A stretch of DNA of 64,000 bases, from positions 62,001-126,000 of the forward strand of contig CAJXQC010000005.1 of NCBI GenBank assembly GCA_913058495.1. Reading direction: 5' to 3'. The stretch's first letter is position 1, and every line of letters starts with the position of its first letter. The stretch comes from an uncultured Balneola sp. (lineage in GTDB: Bacteria; Bacteroidota; Rhodothermia; Balneolales; Balneolaceae). Under the pieces are notes generated by a model. That model was not told the origin of the DNA. It made no database searches and saw only the letters and a program-made list of their open reading frames with translations. Below are positions 1 to 7,290 of this stretch, piece by piece. The position numbers were made by a program, and so were the translations under genes.

Positions 1-462
1 GTTAAATCATTTGTAAGTAGTGATCACACAGTTATCAGAATTCATTTTGATAACGTTTCTTTGAGAAACCGTGTTATAGAAACACTAAAGAAAAAAAGCG
101 AGAACATTGAAGACTTACTCAAAAGTCATGATGAGTTCGTAATGAAGTTTAAGAAAGATGAAAATGGTGAGATCTACTGCAGCTATGTATCAGAGTCATA
201 CCAGACTATTACAGGGCTCTCGCAGGAAACTTTGTTAGATCAGGGAATCGAATCTGTAGTTTCCAGAAAGACAGCAGACGTAATAAGAGCAAGCCTGACC
301 AAAGCTTTTGGTGGAAAGCGTTGTTCCGAAAAATGCGAGTATGTAGGGAAAAATGATGGCACTATTGCTATGATACAATCATTCAAGCCTATCGTAAACG
401 AAAAAGAAAATAAAGTGGAAGCAGTAAAATCTGTAGCTCTTTTAGAGTTAGGAATAGATTAA
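1..462 (+). CDS. PAS-domain protein, C-terminal part (5' end outside window)
   Basis: The reading frame is open from the first base of the window, so only the last 153 codons of a longer gene are seen; the TTG at 61 need not be the start. The visible part resembles one PAS fold: a short helical lead (KKKSENIEDLLKSHDEF), then strands and helices with ISYVSESYQ-like spacing (CSYVSESYQTITGLSQETLL) and a final strand pair ending VEAVKSVALLEL. PAS domains sense ligands or redox state or mediate dimers. No kinase, GGDEF or helix-turn-helix domain follows, so any output domain would lie upstream. sufE follows 52 bases later on the same strand. The PAS assignment rests on overall pattern and is moderately sure. 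Confidence 0.6.
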   Translation, partial: VKSFVSSDHTVIRIHFDNVSLRNRVIETLKKKSENIEDLLKSHDEFVMKFKKDENGEIYCSYVSESYQTITGLSQETLLDQGIESVVSRKTADVIRASLTKAFGGKRCSEKCEYVGKNDGTIAMIQSFKPIVNEKENKVEAVKSVALLELGID

Positions 463-514
463 GAAATAAAGCTCTGAGGGTTAATTTAATGCTCTCCTTT
501 CATTACCTTTAGGT

Positions 515-943
515 ATGGATATACAAGAAGTACAGGATAGAATAGTTAAAGAGTTTAGTTTATTTGAAGACTGGACCGAGCGTTATAAATATATCATCAA
601 ACACGGCGAGAAGCTCGAAGAACTGCCTGATGAAGACCGGATTGAAGACAATTTAGTTAAGGGCTGTCAAAGTCAGGTTTGGCTTACTGTTGATCTGGAT
701 GGTAATAAACTGATTTTTAAAGCAGATAGTGACGCTGCAATAACAAAAGGTTTGGTTTCTTTGGTGGTGAGATTATACTCTGATCAAACACCTGAAGAGA
801 TATTGACTACAAACCCGGAGTTCATTTCTAAGATCGGTATGCAGCAGCACTTATCTCCAACCAGAGCTAACGGTTTGGCTTCCATGGTGAAACAAATGAA
901 AATTTATGCCATGGCTTACAAATCAAAGTTGCAAACGTCTTGA
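515..943 (+). CDS. sufE: SufE family cysteine desulfuration protein
   Basis: SufE accepts persulfide sulfur from the cysteine desulfurase SufS and passes it to the SUF scaffold during iron-sulfur cluster assembly in the cytoplasm. The 142-residue length is normal for the family. The diagnostic segment VKGCQSQVW places the sulfur-accepting cysteine at residue 51, the same position as in Escherichia coli SufE. The C-terminal LSPTRANGLASMV segment is also characteristic. No sufS, sufB, sufC or sufD is present in the window, so the gene stands apart from a suf operon, which is common in this group. It lies 42 bases before a hybrid histidine kinase on the same strand. Confidence 0.95.
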   Translation: MDIQEVQDRIVKEFSLFEDWTERYKYIIKHGEKLEELPDEDRIEDNLVKGCQSQVWLTVDLDGNKLIFKADSDAAITKGLVSLVVRLYSDQTPEEILTTNPEFISKIGMQQHLSPTRANGLASMVKQMKIYAMAYKSKLQTS

Positions 944-985
944 CCAATAGAGAATAATTGCCGTACTTAATTCAATATTTCAAGT

Positions 986-2815
986 ATGGCAAATAACTTC
1001 TCACTTACAGGTATAACAGATACTCAATCTGTTAATTTACAAGACTATCAGAAAGACGATGGTAAGTTATTCAGATTACCGGTTCTTGATGTTGTTTCTT
1101 ATTCAATTGCTCTCATTTGTACTCTTTTCTTTTTGATCTTTGCTATTGATGAATCCATGTCAGTTTCATGGTTCTTTATATCAGAGATCATTGCACTGTG
1201 TTTAATTCCGGTTCTTTCGAAACAAGGATTTGAAACAATTGCTAAATTTCTGCTCATTCTTTATGTAGATATAGCGATAATTATACTCAGCTCTATTTTT
1301 GATGGTAAAGCAGAGATACAATATTTCCTGATTCCTGCTATGGGATTATCCATTCTTCTTTTTGAGTCCGGACACAACAGGATCAGAAATGTTTCCATAT
1401 TTATATCTGTAATTTCATACTTTATCATAGATTTTATAGCTATAGACAGAGTATCTCTCAGCCCGGAAACAATTGATTACGTAAGATGGGGAGTAATAGC
1501 TGCAGCCTTTGTAACTACATGGATTATATTCAATACGTTTTCAGAATCTAAAGAAAGAGCTGAACAAATTACCAGAGAGTTTTTAGAGAAAGAGAAAGAA
1601 TTGAATAGGCAGTTAAGCCTTAAACAGGATGAGCTTCAGGAATATATCGAAAAACTGGAATCAACCAGTGAGCAGCTAAAGAAGAGTTCTTCGGCAAAAT
1701 CTGATTTTCTTGCAACAATGAGTCATGAAATCAGAACGCCAATGAATGCTATTTTGGGGATGACAAATTTCCTTAAAGAGGATAATCCCAGAAAAGATCA
1801 GCTTGAATCAATTAACATTGTAGATTTTTCTGCCAAAACGCTTCTGAGTTTGATCGATGATATTCTTGATTTCTCAAAAATAGATGCCGGAAAAATTGAG
1901 TTTGAGCAAACTGATTTTGAACTAAAAGAACTGGTTAGTACGGTATCAGAATCATTTAAAACCACTGCTGTAAATAAGAAGGTTGAGTTAATAACAGAGA
2001 TAGGTGAAAACCTTCCGAAATATCTGACAGGAGATCCGTCAAAGCTCATTCAAATACTTAATAATCTTGTTAGCAACGCTCTGAAATTCACTAACAAAGG
2101 TTATGTGAAAATTTTTGTACAATGTGTTGCAGAAAAAAATAAAAAAGTAGATGTTGAGTTCAAGGTTACAGATACCGGAATTGGGATTGAGGAGTCCAGA
2201 TTGGACTCGATATTTGAAAGCTTTGTGCAAGCTGATAAAAAAACAAAAAGGTTGTATGGCGGCACCGGCTTAGGATTAAGCATCAGTAAAAAGTTAGTTG
2301 AACTACAGAATGGTTCAATTATGGCCAAAAGTACTATGGAAAAAGGCAGTGAGTTTACTGTTCTGCTTACATTTGGTAAACCCGAAAATAAAGAAAATAC
2401 AGACGCAGGTAGAGTGGAAATTCAGGAAGAACACATAGAAGGGCTAAAAGTGATAGTCGCGGAAGATAATCTTGTGAACCAAAAGGTTATGCAAAGCTTT
2501 CTGAGAAAATGGAAAGTGGATGCTACCATTGTTTCCAATGGAGTTGAAGCCATAGAAGCATTGAAGAATAATGAGGTCGATTTGATTCTTATGGACCTGG
2601 AAATGCCTGAAATGGATGGATATGAAGCTGCAACTGCTATACGTAATCTGGAGGATCCGACTAAAAAGAACATCCCTATAATAGCCTTGACAGCGGCTGC
2701 GCTTAACGAAGTAAAAGAAAGAGTGTATTCGGTGGGAATGAACGACTTCGTTACCAAGCCTTTTAATCCGGTTGAACTCAGAAGAAAACTGTCCGAAATA
2801 AATAAAGCTATTTAG
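986..2815 (+). CDS. membrane hybrid sensor histidine kinase with receiver domain
   Basis: A 609-residue two-component sensor. Residues about 30-185 hold roughly six hydrophobic segments with almost no loops, so the sensing part is probably membrane-buried. A coiled coil (about 190-235) leads into a HisKA domain with SHEIRTPMNAILG, phospho-acceptor His247. The ATPase domain has the N box (NLVSNALKF), DTGIGI and GGTGLGLSI. A C-terminal receiver (about 485-605) has the acidic residues VAEDN, phospho-acceptor Asp537 in LILMDLEMPEMDG, and the KPF lysine. No Hpt or DNA-binding output domain is attached and no response regulator is adjacent. Its 3' end overlaps the convergent PaiB-like gene by 8 bases. 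The ligand is unknown. Confidence 0.93.
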   Translation: MANNFSLTGITDTQSVNLQDYQKDDGKLFRLPVLDVVSYSIALICTLFFLIFAIDESMSVSWFFISEIIALCLIPVLSKQGFETIAKFLLILYVDIAIIILSSIFDGKAEIQYFLIPAMGLSILLFESGHNRIRNVSIFISVISYFIIDFIAIDRVSLSPETIDYVRWGVIAAAFVTTWIIFNTFSESKERAEQITREFLEKEKELNRQLSLKQDELQEYIEKLESTSEQLKKSSSAKSDFLATMSHEIRTPMNAILGMTNFLKEDNPRKDQLESINIVDFSAKTLLSLIDDILDFSKIDAGKIEFEQTDFELKELVSTVSESFKTTAVNKKVELITEIGENLPKYLTGDPSKLIQILNNLVSNALKFTNKGYVKIFVQCVAEKNKKVDVEFKVTDTGIGIEESRLDSIFESFVQADKKTKRLYGGTGLGLSISKKLVELQNGSIMAKSTMEKGSEFTVLLTFGKPENKENTDAGRVEIQEEHIEGLKVIVAEDNLVNQKVMQSFLRKWKVDATIVSNGVEAIEALKNNEVDLILMDLEMPEMDGYEAATAIRNLEDPTKKNIPIIALTAAALNEVKERVYSVGMNDFVTKPFNPVELRRKLSEINKAI

Positions 2816-3431
2816 ATGAATCGAGGTTTCGTTTCATTATTTCACTTATATCCTCTCTTCCTGAATCGTCCATCTTAGCAATTACACTTTCCTGATCCTT
2901 GTCAGACTTGTTCTGATTAAATTTCAATTTACCTTCCATTTTTGAGATCTCAATTTCCAATCCCACGATCGCTTTTAAATCAGTGTTATATTCCTTTTCG
3001 GGTACTTCATCAAGTTTCCAGCCTGTGTTTTCCTGATTTTCATGAAAATGTGTGAGTTCTTTAACCATTTTGTTCAGTTCATCCGGATCTTTGATGATCT
3101 TAGGTTTGCCGAACACATGAACAGTTGCGTAATTCCAGGTAGGCACTTCAGCACGATTTTCATACCAGGCCGGCGAGATATAACTGTGTGGACCTTGAAA
3201 AACCACTAATACACCTTTTGCCTCATCTAACTTTTTCCAGTGCTTATTTGCCTTCGCAAAATGAGCGATCAAAGTTCCGTGCTTGCCTTTTTGTCTGTGC
3301 ACTAAAAAGGGGAGGTGAGTAGCTTCAGGTTCATCTTGATGCTGACTAAAGATAATTCCGAAATTATGTTCTTCGATCAGGTCAAAAAGCACATCCGGAT
3401 TTTCTTCTTTAAAGGAAGCGGGTGTATACAT
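2808..3431 (-). CDS. PaiB-type FMN-binding negative transcriptional regulator family protein
   Basis: A 207-residue protein of the PaiB/YdbP-like split-barrel family, which binds FMN. The start MYTPASFKEENPDVLFDLIEE and the middle segment GPHSYISPAWY followed by VPTWNYATVHVFG are hallmarks of the family. Bacillus PaiB is described as a negative regulator of sporulation and protease genes, but for most members the cellular role is not established and enzymatic use of the flavin is possible. The gene is transcribed towards the hybrid kinase gene and overlaps its end by 8 bases. No DNA-binding domain is evident beyond the barrel. The family call is firm; the regulatory role is not. Confidence 0.9.
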   Translation of the reverse strand: MYTPASFKEENPDVLFDLIEEHNFGIIFSQHQDEPEATHLPFLVHRQKGKHGTLIAHFAKANKHWKKLDEAKGVLVVFQGPHSYISPAWYENRAEVPTWNYATVHVFGKPKIIKDPDELNKMVKELTHFHENQENTGWKLDEVPEKEYNTDLKAIVGLEIEISKMEGKLKFNQNKSDKDQESVIAKMDDSGREDISEIMKRNLDSSK

Positions 3432-3494
3432 ATGGTTTTTCAGCGAAGATACTACTTAATTTATTTTTGTACCTATATGTATTCAGAGCAAAAA

Positions 3495-3524
3495 AAAGCC
3501 GATTCTTATTTACGAACCGGCTTT
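3495..3524 (-). terminator. Rho-independent terminator for the small basic-protein gene
   Basis: AAAGCCG at 3495-3501 pairs with CGGCTTT at 3518-3524. Read on the minus strand the hairpin is followed by a run of seven T (complement of 3491-3497). It sits 22 bases beyond the stop of the 39-residue gene, which supports that tiny gene being real. Confidence 0.7.
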
Positions 3525-3545
3525 GTGTAAAAAATTTAGTCTAAA

Positions 3546-3665
3546 TTATTTACGACCACTTTTCTTTGCTTGACCAACTTTCTTCGCAGGAGCTGCATTC
3601 TTAGCTGAAGATTTAGTTTGGTTGACAGCAGGCTGTTTAAATTTATTAGCCATTGCTTTATCCAT
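3546..3665 (-). CDS. small very basic protein, 39 residues
   Basis: An open frame of 39 codons on the minus strand, MDKAMANKFKQPAVNQTKSS then a Lys/Ala-rich tail ending KKVGQAKKSGRK. About a quarter of the residues are Lys or Arg, and there is almost no acid or aromatic content. The composition resembles a nucleic-acid-binding tail (histone H1-like or ribosome-associated), but no family is recognised. ATG at 3665 is used here; a second in-frame ATG at 3653 would give MANKFKQP, which is an equally natural start. A terminator with a T run follows at 3524-3491, and a 238-base gene-free stretch lies upstream. Function is unknown. The coding call rests on composition and the terminator. Confidence 0.55.
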   Translation of the reverse strand: MDKAMANKFKQPAVNQTKSSAKNAAPAKKVGQAKKSGRK

Positions 3666-3903
3666 TGGATGTTTTGGTTATGTTCTCTCGCCTGTTTTGG
3701 CGAAATCGTAACCCATGATCAGACTGTTTTAATTCTGACCATTAAATAATGGTACGAAGAATTTTGATCATTTCAACTAGTTTTAAAGTCGGATAAAAAA
3801 TATTTTTTTGATCATTGAATATTTCAGGCATTAACTTTTTCTGTTATTTTAAAACTGCTAAAGGCGAAAGATTTTAATAGTTGAATAAACACAATAACCG
3901 GGG
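3666..3903. other. intergenic region, divergent promoters expected
   Basis: These 238 bases lie between the divergent small basic-protein gene and the YwaF-like gene. The stretch is AT-rich with a short CGCC/GGCG hairpin near 3690-3703. It should hold the promoters for both genes, but I cannot place a convincing -33/-7 pair. Confidence 0.3.
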
Positions 3904-4653
3904 TTGATAGAACATCAGATCAAATTGAATTCATTTTTCGAGACTACATATTTGTTTTCTTCATATTCAACTGAGCATCTGTTCTTGTTGGCCGGATTCG
4001 TAGTTTTCTTTGTGTGGTTTATTCGCTTTCTGAAACAAAAACCGGAACCGGTTCAGCAAAGGATTCTGCTTGTTCTCGCTCTGTTTCTGACAGTTCTGCA
4101 ATTGGCTAAGATTCCTTTGAATCACTACACAGGTGTTTTTGATGTTACCAAAGATATTCCTTTACACATGTGTAATTTCCTGCCAATGATCATGGTTTGG
4201 GTGTATGCAACCAAAAACAGAACCGTTTGGGCTACGATCTTTTTCTGGATCATATTAGGAGTTTCACAGGCCAATTTTACTCCTTCCGTTGAGTTCTCAT
4301 TATTTCATTATGATGCCATTCGGTATTGGATGGTTCACCTGATATTGGTTTTGCTGGGATTGTATCCGGCTATCGTATGGGGATGGGATCTGGAACTGAA
4401 AGATGCGGGAAGATCATTTATAGCTCTGAATGTGGTAGCAGGAGTGATCTATTTTTTAAACCTGATCCTGGACAGCAATTATCTGTATGTAATGGATAAA
4501 CCACACGGAACCACTTTCTTCACTTTATTGCCTGAATGGCCAATCTATATTCTGGTTCTGGAAGCGATCATCATCGTTTGGTCGCTGATGGTTTGGGGAG
4601 TATTTAGGATGGTTAAAAAGCGAGTAGTGAATTCTAATCAAGCTAAATTGTAA
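3904..4653 (+). CDS. TIGR02206/YwaF-like integral membrane protein
   Basis: A 249-residue protein with about seven hydrophobic segments and short loops. The pattern LHMCNFLPMIMVW around residues 83-95, with a following LFHYDAIRYWMVH segment, is typical of the YwaF/TIGR02206 family, whose function is not known. The start is a TTG at 3904; no in-frame ATG lies close by, and the downstream TTG at 3925 would trim seven residues. A small two-helix membrane protein follows 42 bases later on the same strand. The family assignment is fairly sure from the helix order and the His-Met-Cys-Asn motif. No transport or enzymatic role can be read from the sequence. Confidence 0.75.
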   Translation: MIEHQIKLNSFFETTYLFSSYSTEHLFLLAGFVVFFVWFIRFLKQKPEPVQQRILLVLALFLTVLQLAKIPLNHYTGVFDVTKDIPLHMCNFLPMIMVWVYATKNRTVWATIFFWIILGVSQANFTPSVEFSLFHYDAIRYWMVHLILVLLGLYPAIVWGWDLELKDAGRSFIALNVVAGVIYFLNLILDSNYLYVMDKPHGTTFFTLLPEWPIYILVLEAIIIVWSLMVWGVFRMVKKRVVNSNQAKL

Positions 4654-4695
4654 TTTAACATGAATCCAATTTTCAATCTTTAAGTTCAATCAGAG

Positions 4696-4959
4696 ATGAA
4701 GGAAAAAGTTAAAGAAGAATTACAGGTCGCTATTATAGTAATCTCATTTCTAGCACTGTTCTTTATTGGAATAGTAATTCTAACAATTATAGATGGAGAA
4801 ATAAATTTCTTAGACAGGTTACAGTACAAGGATCAGGTCTTATCAAATATTATGATCTGTCTTTTTATAGTAGTTTATATTTTCTCGTTATTTAAGATTT
4901 CAGCTTCACTCTCATATAAGTTGGTAGATAGGATTTTTAAGAAAGTAAATACGAAATAA
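4696..4959 (+). CDS. small membrane protein with two transmembrane helices
   Basis: An 87-residue protein not recognised as any family. It has two strong hydrophobic stretches (about residues 11-32 and 50-70) separated by a charged loop with RLQYKDQ, and a basic C-terminus ending in KKVNTK. The lysine- and glutamate-rich N-terminus and lysine-rich C-terminus suggest both ends face the cytoplasm. It begins 42 bases after the YwaF-like gene and is followed by a hairpin at 4992-5034 that could end the transcript. It may be co-transcribed with the YwaF-like gene. Function is unknown. Confidence 0.6.
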   Translation: MKEKVKEELQVAIIVISFLALFFIGIVILTIIDGEINFLDRLQYKDQVLSNIMICLFIVVYIFSLFKISASLSYKLVDRIFKKVNTK

Positions 4960-4991
4960 TAACTTTTAGATATGTTTATATCCCTAAACGA

Positions 4992-5034
4992 AAATAAGCC
5001 CTCAGCGCTGTGAAGACACGTTTTGGGCTTATTT
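4992..5034 (-). terminator. hairpin terminator after tRNA-Arg, possibly bidirectional
   Basis: AAATAAGCCC (4992-5001) pairs with GGGCTTATTT (5025-5034). On the minus strand it begins just past the tRNA 3' end and is followed by a T-rich stretch. On the plus strand it follows the small membrane-protein gene. Confidence 0.6.
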
Positions 5035-5039
5035 AGGTG

Positions 5040-5113
5040 TACACCCGACAGGAGTCGAACCTGTAACCGCCTGATTCGTAGTCAGGTACTCTATCCAATT
5101 GAGCTACGGGTGC
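5040..5113 (-). tRNA. tRNA-Arg, anticodon ACG
   Basis: The minus strand reads GCACCCGTAGCTCAATTGG at the 5' end and folds as a full cloverleaf. It has a seven-pair acceptor stem closed by a G-U pair, a D arm (AGCTCAATTGGATAGAGT), an anticodon arm with loop CTACGAA giving ACG, and a T arm with GGTTCGACTCC. The terminal CCA is not encoded. The sequence closely follows bacterial tRNA-Arg(ACG), where A34 is normally deaminated to inosine to read CGU, CGC and CGA. Confidence 0.96.
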
Positions 5114-5188
5114 ATTTCAATAAAATTAATTGAGAGCCTTAAAGATAAGGACTTCTTTGTGGCTTCACAATCATTTTTTCCAATAAAA

Positions 5189-5219
5189 AAAGCCTTTCTG
5201 TGAAACACAAAAAGGCTTT
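5189..5219 (-). terminator. Rho-independent terminator of ahcY
   Basis: AAAGCCTTT (5189-5197) pairs with AAAGGCTTT (5211-5219). On the minus strand the hairpin is followed by a run of T, 35 bases after the ahcY stop. Confidence 0.8.
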
Positions 5220-5253
5220 GAAATTTGATGCTTGAAAATTGTTATTTAAGCTA

Positions 5254-6561
5254 TCAATATCTGTACTGATCAGACTTATACGGTCCTGTGATCGGAACAC
5301 CAATATATTCAGCTTGTTCTTCAGTCAGTGTTTCCAACTCAACGCCAATTTTAGATAAGTGCAATCGTGCTACTTTCTCATCTAAAGATTTAGGCAGCAC
5401 GTGAACACCCGGTTCAAATTCTTCCGGTCTGTTCCAAAGTGCGATCTGAGCTATAGTCTGATTTGTGAAACTGTTACTCATCACAAAAGATGGATGTCCG
5501 GTTGCATTACCAAGATTCATCAATCTTCCTTGTGAAAGAAGTACTACTTGCTTTCCTGATTTCAGAGTAAAAATATCAACCTGTGGTTTGATGTTTTCTT
5601 CTTCAGAATTTGCTTTCAACCAGGCTACGTCAATTTCATTATCGAAATGACCAATGTTACCAACGATCACTTTGTCTTTCATGCTTTCAAAGTGGCGTCC
5701 TTTAACGATGTCTTTGTTTCCGGTTGCTGTAACAACGATGTCAGCACGTTTAGCAGCTTCATCCATGGTTTTAACTTCAAAGCCATCCATTGCAGCTTGT
5801 AATGCACAGATCGGGTCAATTTCAGTTACAATAACGCGGGCACCGGCTCCTCTCAAAGAAGCAGCGGTTCCTTTTCCTACATCACCGTATCCGGCAACCA
5901 CGGCAACTTTTCCTGCCATCATAACATCGGTAGCTCTGCGAATTGCATCCACAGCTGATTCTTTACAACCGTACTTGTTATCAAACTTAGATTTGGTAAC
6001 AGAGTCATTTACGTTGATCGCAGGAAGTGTAAGTGTTCCTTTTCGCTCTCTTTCGATCAAGCGAAGAACACCGGTGGTGGTTTCTTCAGAAATTCCGTTA
6101 ATGCCATCCACTAATTCAGGATATCTGTCCAGAACCATGTTGGTAAGATCGCCACCATCATCCAGAATCATGTTGAGAGGTTGTCCGTCAGGGAAGAATA
6201 AAGTTTGCTCAATACACCAGTCAAATTCTTCTTCGGTCATTCCTTTCCATGCATAAACCGGAACTCCGGAGTCTGCAATAGCTGCAGCTGCATGATCCTG
6301 AGTTGAATAAATATTACAAGATGACCAGGTTACATCTGCTCCTAATTCAACAAGAGTTTCAATGAGTACGGCAGTCTGTATAGTCATGTGAAGACATCCT
6401 GCAATTCGGGCACCTTTTAAAGGCTGCTCAGATTTATACTCTTCTCTCAATGCCATTAATCCGGGCATTTCAGCTTCAGCAAGTTCTATTTCCTGTCGGC
6501 CGTATTTGGCTTGAGAAATGTCTTTTACTTTGTATGCTAATTTTTCTTTTACTTCTGGCAT
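5254..6561 (-). CDS. ahcY: adenosylhomocysteinase (S-adenosyl-L-homocysteine hydrolase)
   Basis: Splits S-adenosylhomocysteine into adenosine and homocysteine in the cytoplasm, relieving product inhibition of methyltransferases and feeding methionine recycling. The 435-residue length is full. Visible signatures are [17 protein letters not shown], the cysteine-containing [15 protein letters not shown], the NAD-binding glycine loop [10 protein letters not shown] near residue 225, [10 protein letters not shown], and the conserved C-terminal KSDQYRY that reaches into the neighbouring subunit's NAD site. It ends in a clear terminator. The TlpA-like gene lies 15 bases upstream on the same strand, so the two are probably co-transcribed. 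No SAH riboswitch is visible in front of it. Confidence 0.98.
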   Translation of the reverse strand: MPEVKEKLAYKVKDISQAKYGRQEIELAEAEMPGLMALREEYKSEQPLKGARIAGCLHMTIQTAVLIETLVELGADVTWSSCNIYSTQDHAAAAIADSGVPVYAWKGMTEEEFDWCIEQTLFFPDGQPLNMILDDGGDLTNMVLDRYPELVDGINGISEETTTGVLRLIERERKGTLTLPAINVNDSVTKSKFDNKYGCKESAVDAIRRATDVMMAGKVAVVAGYGDVGKGTAASLRGAGARVIVTEIDPICALQAAMDGFEVKTMDEAAKRADIVVTATGNKDIVKGRHFESMKDKVIVGNIGHFDNEIDVAWLKANSEEENIKPQVDIFTLKSGKQVVLLSQGRLMNLGNATGHPSFVMSNSFTNQTIAQIALWNRPEEFEPGVHVLPKSLDEKVARLHLSKIGVELETLTEEQAEYIGVPITGPYKSDQYRY

Positions 6562-6576
6562 AATTTATTGTCTAAT

Positions 6577-7119
6577 CTATGATTGTTTATTGTCTTCTAT
6601 AATTACTTTGGCTTTCATATAATCTCCAGCGGTTCCATTTGACCCTACTTCAGCCTTTATAAGATAACCATTTGGATCTATAAATATCTTAAATGGAATC
6701 CCAAAGCTGATCACCTTAGGTCCTACTGCATTTTTGTCCAGAACGAAATTAAAATCGTAATTTTTGTCGTCCTTAAAAGCTTGCACATCTTCAGGTGTAT
6801 CGCTGTCCTGTAGATTAACAGCAAGTACCACAAAGTCGTCTTTATATTCTTTTCTTAAAGAATCCATGGCCGGAAAAACTTGCAGACAAGGTCCACACCA
6901 GGTTTCCCAGAAATCTATCAAAACAACTTTACCTTTATAATCCTGAATAGAAACTTCATTTCCATTCAAGTCAGTAAAAGTCGAGTTCCAGATGATCTCG
7001 CCAATTTTTAATTGTTCATCACTCAGTTCTCTGGGATTTTTTCGAGACTCAGTGCACGAAGAGATTAAGAGTGTAATAAAAAGTAGTCCGGGTAAAATAT
7101 AGTTTTTCGTCATTTTCAT
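6577..7119 (-). CDS. TlpA-like thioredoxin-fold lipoprotein
   Basis: A 180-residue secreted redox protein. The N-terminus is a lipoprotein signal with lipobox LLISSC, giving a mature N-terminal cysteine at about residue 22. The thioredoxin fold follows, with active site WCGPC in IDFWETWCGPC and a cis-proline in the FGIPFKIFID segment. This matches the TlpA/ResA/AhpC-TSA group of membrane-anchored thiol-disulfide oxidoreductases that reduce or shuffle disulfides outside the cytoplasmic membrane. It precedes ahcY by 15 bases. Its specific partner (cytochrome c maturation or another protein) cannot be told from the sequence. ATG at 7119 and an in-frame ATG at 7113 are both possible starts. Confidence 0.9.
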   Translation of the reverse strand: MKMTKNYILPGLLFITLLISSCTESRKNPRELSDEQLKIGEIIWNSTFTDLNGNEVSIQDYKGKVVLIDFWETWCGPCLQVFPAMDSLRKEYKDDFVVLAVNLQDSDTPEDVQAFKDDKNYDFNFVLDKNAVGPKVISFGIPFKIFIDPNGYLIKAEVGSNGTAGDYMKAKVIIEDNKQS

Positions 7120-7290
7120 ATTTGATTAAACAATAAAAGATAAGGCAAAGTTCTGTTAAATGAGATAACAGTTCTGTAACACTTTAAAGAATATGAACTC
7201 CTGAAAGTGGCTCTGAGTAATAATTGAATGTTTAGGTTTTTTTCCTAACATTAAGAGGAGCAAGTTATAAACCCAATAAAATAGATACTT
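7120..7290. promoter_or_regulatory. divergent intergenic region with a short dyad before susC
   Basis: The 171 bases separate the divergent TlpA-like and SusC genes. CTGTTA (7153-7158) and TAACAG (7166-7171) form a dyad with a 7-base spacer, inside a direct repeat of TTCTGT. It could be an operator for the SusC/SusD operon. There is no functional evidence. Confidence 0.3.

Noticed and set aside
5654-6256. 200-codon open frame antisense to ahcY
   Set aside because: It is complementary to a full, highly conserved ahcY and has the serine/proline-rich look of an antisense shadow.
5114-7290. SAM or SAH riboswitch controlling ahcY
   Set aside because: Only 15 bases separate ahcY from the gene before it, and no conserved riboswitch core was recognised upstream of that gene.
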